Source of the DNA: Strongylocentrotus droebachiensis
Taxonomy: Eukaryota > Echinodermata > Echinoidea > Camarodonta > Strongylocentrotidae
Length of the DNA: 64,000 nucleotides
Assembly: GCA_035222895.1 (NCBI GenBank)
Contig: JAVYIG010007937.1
Span: forward strand, 31,176-95,175
Direction: 5' to 3'
A program made the position numbers and the translations under genes. Numbering within the stretch: the first letter of the stretch is position 1; every line of letters begins with the position of its first letter. Positions 55,586-64,000 of the stretch are shown one piece after another. The notes under the pieces were generated by a model, which was not told the DNA's origin, did not search any database, and was given only the letters and a program-made list of their open reading frames with translations.

Positions 55586-57664
55586 ATGGAACAAAAAGGG
55601 GAAATTGGAGACCTCGACCTCCCGGTAGAAAAGTTGGATAGGAAGGATGGTGAGAATGAGGAGAATAAATCTCTTGAGAGCTATTATGAATCCGAGTCTG
55701 AGATTGATGATGAAGAGGATATTGGATTACCGATCTATGATTGCCCACCTTCCCAAGACACAACACGTAAGTTTCAGTGGCATTATCCACGAGAGTTCAT
55801 ACCAGTTGGTTGTGTTGAATATGATGATGAATACTCCGGGAGCGGAAAGTGGATGCTGTTCTACCCAGTGTCGGAGATTGATGAAAAGTGGGAGATGGCA
55901 AAGGATTTGTTTGATACCGGTGAGCTGAGGGGTGTGAGGGGATTGAAAGTATCAACAGCTTTGGAAAATCCAAGATGTTTTGATAGTACTATGCCAGTGC
56001 TTATCATGTATTGTGGACCGTGGACCGATGAACCGCTCATGAGAAAAATTGGGAGAAATCTGGTACAAAAAATGAAGTATGAAAATAAGAATGGTTCTAT
56101 GTTGTACAAAACAGACGACCAAGCCAGAGAGGGGACAAGGGCAACAGGTCAAGCTGTAAACCACGTTTACCAGATGCATGTGCCGAGGCCTATCGAAGGA
56201 ACTGCTAGCTCAGCATTGCCGGAACTTCTGCCCTCCAAAGACACAACAAAATATTGGCAGTGGCACTTTCCCAAGTGTTCACCGTCTGGTCGCGCTGAGG
56301 AATATGACTACTCAAAGAGTGGGCGATGGATGCTGTTTTATTCAATGGCAGAGATCGACGAGAAATGGCAGATGATGAAAAGCTTGTTTGATTCCAATGA
56401 ACTAGAAGGAGTTCGAGGATTAAAAGTCTCTACAGTCTCCTCCCTGCCAGTTAACCAAAGGGGAAACAGTACTGCAGTTATTATTGTATACTGTGGGCCA
56501 TGTGATGACGAGGATCTTGTGTTGAGAGTAGGAGCGAATCTAGTCCAGAAGACCTCGTATACAAACGAATCTGGCACTCTTCGCTACAAGACAGATATAG
56601 TTGGAAATGGAACGGCAAGTTCGGGGAAGTTAATGTCTACATACAAACAGGTGTTACCAGTTCCCAGGCCAAGTGTGGGAGCCAACTGCATCCAATCAGG
56701 CGTGGCGGAACTCTCACCATCTAAAGACATGATAAGCTATTGGCAGTGGCATCCGAAGTACCAAGATGGCAGGTTTACAAACTATGACTCATCATTGAGG
56801 GGGAAATGGATGCTGTTTTATCCTCCGTCAGATATCGATGGCATGTGGCAGCTGATGAAGGATCTGTTCGACGCTGGGGAACTGCACGGAGTCAGTGATG
56901 CAATGGTCTCTACAGCAAAGAGCATTTCTGGACATCCTGACAAAAACAGCGGAATCATCATGGTGTATTGTGGACCGTGCGATGACGCAGAGCTCATGTT
57001 GAAAATCGGGGAAAACATTGCGTTGAAAACAAAATATAAAGACAAATCTGGTATCATGCGTTACAAGGCAGATGCTCTCAGAGAGGGGGGAAGAGCAACA
57101 GGCCAGAGTAGCCCGAGCTATTGGTTACAAGTACCAAAGCCTCAGGCGATGTGGGCAAGCGCCTTGGACACAGCAGAACACCCGCCGTCCAGAAACATGG
57201 CAGAACACCTGCCTTCGAGAGACATAGCAGAATGCCCGCCTTCAAGAGACAAGAGAAACTACTGGCAGTGGCATCGTAAACCTGTCGATGGTATTGAATA
57301 TGATCCCTCAACGAGCGGAAAATGGATGCTCTTCTATCCAACGTCAGAAATTGATGATCGATGGCATCTTGTGAAGAGTTTGTTCGACGCTGGAGAACTG
57401 CACGGAATTGGAGAATTACAGGTTTCTACAGCAAAGGGCAATGCAGGACATCTTGATAGTGGAGTCATCAACGTGTACTGTGGACCGTACGACGATGGAG
57501 AGCTCATGATGAGAAGAGGAAAAAATCTTGCAAAGAAGATGCAGTACAAAAACAGGAAAGGAGTCATGTTGTACAAGACAGAGGGTCAACAGATGAAGCA
57601 GGGTAGAGCGATGGGCCAGGAATGGGACCATCTTTACGAAATAAGTTTGCCATGGAGGTACTAA
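55586..57664 (+). CDS. Four-domain Bles03/DUF1917-like protein, intronless
   Basis: A single 692-codon frame from ATG 55586 to TAA 57662-57664. The ATG has G at -3 and G at +4; the frame extends 7 codons upstream without an ATG. Residues 1-55 are acidic. Four related domains follow, starting at FQWH/WQWH (residues 63, 224, 386, 560). Each has G(K/R)WMLFY, (E/D)ID..W, LFD..EL.G...VST, YCGP..D(D/E) and L.YK(T/A)(D/E). This pattern matches, from memory, the single-domain human Bles03 (C11orf68, UPF0696/DUF1917): GKWL, a downstream W, KVS, VICVY, TD and LTYK.D. That fold resembles eIF4E. Domains are joined by PPS(K/R)D linkers; the third linker has three such mini-repeats. Function is unknown; RNA-cap or nucleotide binding is only a structural suggestion. 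No signal peptide or membrane segment. Confidence 0.75.
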   Translation: MEQKGEIGDLDLPVEKLDRKDGENEENKSLESYYESESEIDDEEDIGLPIYDCPPSQDTTRKFQWHYPREFIPVGCVEYDDEYSGSGKWMLFYPVSEIDEKWEMAKDLFDTGELRGVRGLKVSTALENPRCFDSTMPVLIMYCGPWTDEPLMRKIGRNLVQKMKYENKNGSMLYKTDDQAREGTRATGQAVNHVYQMHVPRPIEGTASSALPELLPSKDTTKYWQWHFPKCSPSGRAEEYDYSKSGRWMLFYSMAEIDEKWQMMKSLFDSNELEGVRGLKVSTVSSLPVNQRGNSTAVIIVYCGPCDDEDLVLRVGANLVQKTSYTNESGTLRYKTDIVGNGTASSGKLMSTYKQVLPVPRPSVGANCIQSGVAELSPSKDMISYWQWHPKYQDGRFTNYDSSLRGKWMLFYPPSDIDGMWQLMKDLFDAGELHGVSDAMVSTAKSISGHPDKNSGIIMVYCGPCDDAELMLKIGENIALKTKYKDKSGIMRYKADALREGGRATGQSSPSYWLQVPKPQAMWASALDTAEHPPSRNMAEHLPSRDIAECPPSRDKRNYWQWHRKPVDGIEYDPSTSGKWMLFYPTSEIDDRWHLVKSLFDAGELHGIGELQVSTAKGNAGHLDSGVINVYCGPYDDGELMMRRGKNLAKKMQYKNRKGVMLYKTEGQQMKQGRAMGQEWDHLYEISLPWRY

Positions 57665-60277
57665 TGACATGGAAGCTATATGTAGTTCACATACCGATTA
57701 AAATTATGTTCATACTCTACGAAGGGCCTCTTCAGCTTTTTTGCTGTTCTTCAGAATTATAATCATTAGTGCCAGTAGCGAACATTGGCGAGCATTAAAG
57801 ACAAAGTGTGATTAAATTTTGATACCTACTGATATTTTAAAGAAATGCACCAAATTTTCACCACGCTGCATTCCTTTTACATCGATCTGGATAAAGCACA
57901 ATTGGTCTTAACTTCAGACTTGGTATTGCTTTCATTCCGATAATACATCTTCATTTCATGAATGAAATTTAAAACTTACTGGCTTATATCAGGTGTAGAG
58001 CCCATATTAGGTTTCAATGCTATACACTTGAGCAAAGTCAGCCTATACTGAGCCGCAAAATGCTGCAGGAATAGTTAAAAATGTAATAAAGGCAGATCTG
58101 ACTATGTACTGGATTAAAAATGTAACCAACAATGCTCTCAGTGTTAATACTTTAGTTAATCCCTAAAACTTAGAATTTACAATACCCCTCCCCCCCCCCC
58201 CCCATTCTAAAAAAGAAGAAGAAATGATAAAATAAAAATAAATAATTTTGTTTAACTCTTTCAACACTGCCTTCAAAGTACATGTAAGTTTATTTACAGC
58301 TCATTTAAAAAGACTTGTTGAAATTGACTGCTGTCTTTCGAAAGAAAAAAGGAAACAAGCAAGAAACTTTTGATCTGTATTTATACATAGGCCGATGCCT
58401 AAACGTATCCAAAGCACAGTTTTAACGGCGTCATAGTGTGCTGGTGTATTTGAATATGGATTGTTACTTGAAAGAAAAAATGCTATTGGCCTTAGCATAT
58501 ATTCCAAGGCCATAGATTATTTTGCTTCTCATACTGATTTTCCCCTATACAAGGTATATATGAGTAAGTCTGTTGTTGTTTGTACTATGGATCCGGAGGC
58601 CTATGTTACTAATATTTTAGGATTGTAAGAAAAAAAGAAAACAAATGTTCTCAGAATAAAAAAAGGCCCGTTTGCTAGCTGTATGCTTTCTCTTCCTAAT
58701 TTGAACAATTTTTTTTAAAGAGGCAATTAGTCCGCGTCATTCGAAACTAATGTAAATATTAGATATATATATATGCTACCAGTAATTCAATTCAAAATTT
58801 TAAACGGATACATGTATTGATATATTTGTCATTTTTCACTAACTGTATTTTTCTCTAGACACATGAGAGGACAGGCCTAGAGTTTGTATTATTGTGTGCA
58901 AGCCTATACCACTTTAAATGTTGGTTGGCCTCCTGCTTATTAAAAAATGACATGCGGCTCCCCCCAAGGTTGAGAACAAAGTCCGATATATATTGGCATG
59001 AAGCTTTTGTTGAATTTGTACGTAGGTGCGACAGGGAGTGTTGTATTTACCGTATTAGTAAATAATCATATGTATGCAGGTAGGCAATTATGTAGGCAAT
59101 ACAAACACTGTAAAACGTTAGTGTGATTCGTTATATGTGCAATGTAATTGTAAAATATTCAAATGATGCAAAGAAAACTGTTAACGTTCTAGACTTTACT
59201 GTCATACACTACTGAGAGACTGGCTCACTTCTTTCTTTCGTTTTCTTCATTATACGCTGAAAACCTACATTTTGTATTCTTTCATCAATCGTCTACAAAC
59301 ACATTTCTTCCAAAAATCTTCGCATAAGTCGCTGTTAAATGAAATCTTCACTCAATTATACAATTGGAGTGAATGTTTGCCATCAAATTGTTGGGGTCCA
59401 AACAATTTAGAAAGGTTTTAAAAAGATAACAGTTCAAATAACCCCATATTTAGGCACCTAGGCTTAAATTTGAATACAATGGTAAACCCGACTATATACC
59501 ATATCTGAAGAGTATTTGCAGAATCATAGAATTGACATTGACTACACTCTCGTTGTTGCCGTCTTGCTTAATTGTTCCATTATCGATCACAGTTTTATTA
59601 TTGAGATTGCTTTGATTGTAAGCAGCCCACATTCTGAAAATATGAAATTTTGTGGTGATTTGTGTACATACATGGAGAATAATGACGTTAGGATCACATG
59701 GAGTTGCCAATTAGTATTTTCTGTAGCATTTAAATGATTCACCATACTGTAATTCGAATCGAATGTGATAACTTCATTCTTACTTAAGATGATTTTAAAG
59801 GACAGATCGAGGTGATTTTCAAGTTAATGCGAATAAAGAGAGGGAAAATGTTACAAATAGAACACTGAAAATGTGTAAAATAGCAAATAGCTTAAGAAAG
59901 TTATAGAAATGTTGAGAGTTCTGCAAAACCTCAGATTAGTGAGATGATACTGCCTCACAACTTCACTTTTGCTCTATAAAATAGGCCAGAAAGAATTTGT
60001 AAGGAGACTGGAGTTTTGAGAATTTTGAGAATGAACAAAACCACACACAAAAATAGAAGGTGTATAGGTTACCCGGTATTAACATTAGCCTCCTTGAAAT
60101 ATATTTTTTCAGAAATAACGTTTCTTTATGAATCAGAAAGCGTTTATAATTATATGAAGTACAGTGTGTACTTATAACATATGTCACATTTCCAATTTGT
60201 TTAAAAAGAATTAAATCTCATTTATTTACATGTGTTGATATTTGTACTATCTGTATAGTCAATATTCTTATTTGTGG
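57665..60277. other. No recognised gene
   Basis: 3' flank of the Bles03-like gene, then AT-rich DNA. ATTAAA occurs near 57829 and AATAAA near 58085 as possible poly(A) signals. A C-run lies at about 58188-58203. Short open frames lack recognisable content. Confidence 0.5.
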
Positions 60278-60279
60278 AA

Positions 60280-61204
60280 CACTGTCGCTCATAAAGGTGG
60301 AATATTTTTTTTTAATCCCAATTTATGGAATTATTTTAAAAATAATTTAAAAATAATAGATCTAGATAATAGTATACAATCTCAGATTTTATTGAATAAT
60401 AATTTGCCAATTTGTGTTTTGCGTGACTGCTAAAGCATGTGTATGCTACTATGCTTATCAACTAGGGGACCTATGCCCTTAAGTCATAAATGACAGTAAT
60501 GAGGATTAATGCCCCACAAAAGGGCACTAATATAGCACATCGACACGGTTTTGATCCTGGGGCCTCACAGTTACGAGGCCATTGCTTTGTCACTGAACCA
60601 TGACTGTACGCAGCGGGGGCTAGGGTAGGGGGCAGTTTCCATAAATAAAATAAAAAACAGAAAATGCAATACATTTTCAATAATTTATTGCATTTTACCC
60701 CGGTCCCCAACATAAAAAAATTCTCTGGACGGCCATGCATTATGGCTCAAGGCATGGGCAAACAGAAGATTTTTTTATACCGGGGAAAAATGCAATAAAT
60801 TATTGAAAATGTATTGCATTTTCTTTTCTTTTTTTTATTTATGGAAACTGCCCCCTACCCTAGCCCCCGCTGCGTACAGTCATGGTTCAGTGACAAAGCA
60901 ATGGCCTCGTAACTGTGAGGCCCCAGGATCAAAACCGTGTCGATGTGCTATATTAGTGCCTTTTTGTGGGGCATTAATCCTCATTACTGTCATTTATGAC
61001 TTAAGGGCGTAGGTCCCCTAGTTGATAAGCATAGTAGCATACACATGCTTTAGCAGTCACGCAAAACACACATTGGGAAATTATTATTCAATAAAATCTG
61101 AGATTGTATACTATTATCTAGATCTATTATTTTTAAATAATTTTTAAAATAATTCCATAAAATTGGATAAAAACTAAAATATTTCACCTTTATGAGCGAC
61201 AGTG
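60280..61204. mobile_element. TA-target fold-back element, simple form
   Basis: Ends CACTGTCGCTCATAAAGGTG and CACCTTTATGAGCGACAGTG bound two arms of about 450 bp meeting at GGCCATGCATTATGGCTCAA. TA follows on the right; the left flank is AA, a probable mutation of the target. It is the same family as 46967-48024 and 7994-8472 but with a single centre. A frame of about 90 codons is open in each arm. Confidence 0.85.
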
Positions 61205-62226
61205 TAGCATAGTGCAGCTCATTTCTTCTTCAATTTTGGACATTTTTTTTTTTTTACTATCTTGAATATTATGTCGTTTGTTTCTTGAAATTGAAATTCA
61301 GCTTTTGGCTGAAAAGGACTTAATTTTGCAATAATAACGAGCCATTTTGTATGGAATTTATTTGACGAAATCAATAAAGAATGATAATATTCAGACAGTT
61401 TGATGCATTCCGTTAATTATCTCTGCTTTTAACAAATACCATATTTGTCCGGCTGTCTCATTTCGCTCGCTGGACCACTGTCAGTACAAACGCATACTAG
61501 TTTTATTTCTGTATGGAAACGCAGCCATTGTTATCTTGGCATGCGTTCAAGTCATCAGAATAGGGTAAATTACGTCTGGTTCAAGAGGTCTATTTTGCAG
61601 GAAAATTGTCAATTTCGCTATGTTGCAAGGTGTATGCATTGGTGGGTATGATGTGTGAACCTTGGGGAGGGGAAATGAAGAGTGTTCGTGTGTGTGGTAA
61701 TAGGCAATTTTCGTAATGTACCAAATTTAATGCATAAGTCTTTGTGAAGTGCCTCAATACAAATCATTTCATTCACTTGATAAGAATAATATAGGATTTC
61801 CCGGCGAAATTCGCGAGTTTGTCATTCGAATTCATTTACTTTGCATTTAAGTTAGCGCAGATCGGCTCTGCCATGCCAATTATCATTCAATTTTCCCGTT
61901 TTTGTATTTAATTTAGGATTTTGGTCGAAGAGTTTCATGGATCTGTCATTTAATTTAGAAACTGCTCAACTAGCAATTAATCGTCACTCGTCGAGGCGTC
62001 ATTTTTATCATTTAAATTAACACCTGTCATTCGTATTCGAAATATGTTTATTCAAGTTAGGATGTTAGGGGAAAGAAATGCAACACACGTTTACAGTCTT
62101 AAAATAATGCAATTAAAATGCATGATTTTCCATTGGGGTCTATTCTGTTATTCCTTTTGTTCATGTTCAAGACAATGCATATGAGGGTAGACATAAGGTA
62201 AAAATGACAATTTACAAACAGTTTGG
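61205..62226. other. No gene; contains a solo element terminus
   Basis: 61700-61790 (TAGGCAATTTTCGTAATGTA to TCATTCACTTGATAAG) matches the end of the 16282-17559 element. The remainder is AT-rich without coding signal. Confidence 0.55.
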
Positions 62227-62450
62227 CCCGAATTCACAAAGGAGGTTTGTCGACAAACCTTGGTTTTCGTACGTCATATGACGCGTTTTTACGCGTTTTT
62301 TTACAAACCTGGTTTGTAAAGATGCGTCGAAACGCGTCATATGACGCACGGAAACCAAGGTTTGTCGACAAACCTCCTTTGTGAATTAAACGCGTCATAT
62401 GACGTACGAAAACCAAAGGTTTGTCGACAAACCTCCTTTGTGAATTCGGG
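62227..62450. mobile_element. Palindromic MITE (CCCGAATTCACAAAGG ends)
   Basis: CCCGAATTCACAAAGGAGGT and the inverse ACCTCCTTTGTGAATTCGGG bound a structure in which GGTTTGTCGACAAACC and CGCGTCATATGACG recur in both orientations three times. It looks like a hairpin with a partly duplicated right arm. Confidence 0.75.
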
Positions 62451-64000
62451 ACACTAAGACCTGTTGTGACAGTTGCACTTAATTACTTTATCACCCAAGT
62501 CATTTGTTTCTTGTACTATTAATGCATGACATGAATACATATATATTTGTAATAGCACTTCCTCAGGCAAGGTGCCTAGTATAGCGCCATCTATTGATAA
62601 CCACTTGATATCAAACACTCAGAAGGCTACATTAAAGTAGCCACACGAAGAAATCAAAAGTGTTTTGAATTGATGCAAAACTCATATCATTGCGAAGGGG
62701 AAGCCTTGCCGATCAAATACAACAACTCTTCTCTTAAAAATATGTTTGGGGCCCGCAGTAATCAACTCTCAAAAGTGTTAGTTTTGATATCCAGATTTTC
62801 TGCCTTCAGCGGTCCTTTGCAGAGCGTCAATATTTGTGACGTCACATACGGGACACGGCTGGCTAGCTGCATACTGCTACACGGCACTGAGCTGTTCGTC
62901 CAGTGTGTGACGGCACAATTAAGAGCTCGCTACGCTTGTGTGTTTGACTTACGTTCAGGGGCATTCGGGGGTCTAAGGAGGGTCTTGAAAAATTGCATTT
63001 TAAGCCTTTCCATGATATCTATATGATTTCTCAGCAAATTGTTCGTGTTTTTCAAGAGAAAATCTTTCCATCCATATGTAATTTGTTCTAATTATGAGTT
63101 GTTAGTGAATTTTCTTTGTGTAGCTCCTTTAACATGGTTGTGCTGAGGTACAAGAATCCCCTTTTTGCCAGAGCATCAAGGAGATTTTAGTCCTAAGTTT
63201 GTCATTATGTCAGGCAAAGAGGTTAGTTTTGTTATATATTGAATGTATTTCTATAAATTGGTATTTCTATGACTTGTCGAAACATAAAGTGTAAATTAGT
63301 GTGTATGTTTTGAACTCCTTACTGAGACGTGTTCATTTTAGTATGCAATGTAATGTAAGACATGCAAGCCATTGCTGTTATGATATATGTACATTAGACT
63401 TTATATTAAGAACAGTGATAACTAGTGAAGATACTGCTAATACTTTGAAGATTGATTATGAGAGTGCTGAAGCACTAAATAGAGATTCAGAATTTATAGT
63501 TGTTTAGTTAATTGTTTAAACAAGCTATAGTGAAGTCTAGTTGCGACACTTGTAGTGTGAGTTTGTATTTATGTAAAGCTATAAATAATGCAGATGGACT
63601 AGAATAGTGACTGGGGTTATTTTAATGACTTATAAAGATCATGACACAATGTACATTATTTTAGGAGTTTCTCAAAGAGACTGTTTATTGCTATATTTAT
63701 GATGCTATGATGTACTTGTATTTATGATTCTGTATCTGTGATTTATCCACAGTTTTCACGGAATGAAACGGAATGGAATGAAACGAAATGGAATGGTTTC
63801 TTCGATCATTAAAGCTATACGAATTCCTGTAGAAGCCTGTGTTAAGACTTTTGATTTGTTATCGACCTCGCTGCAGCCACAGGACCATCAAGTCCGTAGA
63901 TGCAATTCGTGTTTTTTTCTTAAATGATGATGAATATCAGATAAATCTAATAAAAATGAGTATATAAGTGTATTAAACTGCAAGAAAATAAAATGTCAGA
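62451..64000. other. No recognised gene
   Basis: Includes an open stretch at 62670-63026 and another at 63301-63507 with no domain I recognise, and GGAAT/GAAAC pentamer repeats near 63756-63800. Confidence 0.45.

Noticed and set aside
55464..57670. Several minus-strand frames of 75-108 codons
   Set aside because: Antisense shadows of the Bles03-like gene, repeating once per domain.
62670..63026. 118-codon frame as a gene
   Set aside because: No recognisable domain, no splice context and no supporting neighbours; left as unassigned.

Overview
The window is animal nuclear DNA. Real genes are split into short exons bounded by GT/AG signals, intergenic DNA is AT-rich and crowded with tRNA-derived SINEs, fold-back and TTAA/TA-type miniature transposons, LINE fragments and microsatellites, and there are no operons or ribosome binding sites. 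The repeat style and gene content suggest a marine invertebrate deuterostome, most likely an echinoderm; that placement is inference.

Layout. Bases 1-113 are the last exon of a gamma-glutamyltransferase (GGT-A, + strand), most of which lies outside the window. It is followed, tail to tail, by a decayed 3' piece of a transglutaminase gene (- strand, exon remnants at 3372-3516, 4071-4264 and 7871-7993). From 8 to 24.7 kb I found no gene, only mobile elements: a half fold-back element, TTAA MITEs, a 5'-truncated CR1/Jockey-like LINE, several 1-1.4 kb inverted-repeat elements and a rearranged reverse-transcriptase relic. A nearly complete second gamma-glutamyltransferase (GGT-B, + strand) occupies ten exons from 24773 to 36325. 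A complete 12-exon transglutaminase (TG-B, - strand, 851 codons) runs from 54627 down to 40485. An apparently intronless gene for a protein with four Bles03/DUF1917-like domains (55586-57664, + strand) lies head to head with TG-B. From 57.7 kb to the end I see only repeats and unrecognised DNA.

The main structural event is a segmental duplication of the tail-to-tail GGT/TG module. Bases 1-4965 plus 7795-7993 correspond to about 36212-42500. The left transglutaminase copy has a nonsense codon, a truncated exon and no upstream exons; the right copy is open throughout. Because the two copies are paralogous, several mobile-element insertions can be read against their own empty sites.

Function. 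GGT enzymes cleave and transfer gamma-glutamyl groups at the outer face of the plasma membrane. Transglutaminases join protein glutamine gamma-carboxamides to lysines. The neighbours therefore share gamma-glutamyl chemistry, but nothing in the sequence proves a common pathway. GGT-B keeps the catalytic threonine yet differs at four residues that bind the gamma-glutamyl donor in the human enzyme. TG-B keeps the Cys-His-Asp triad with exactly the usual spacing.
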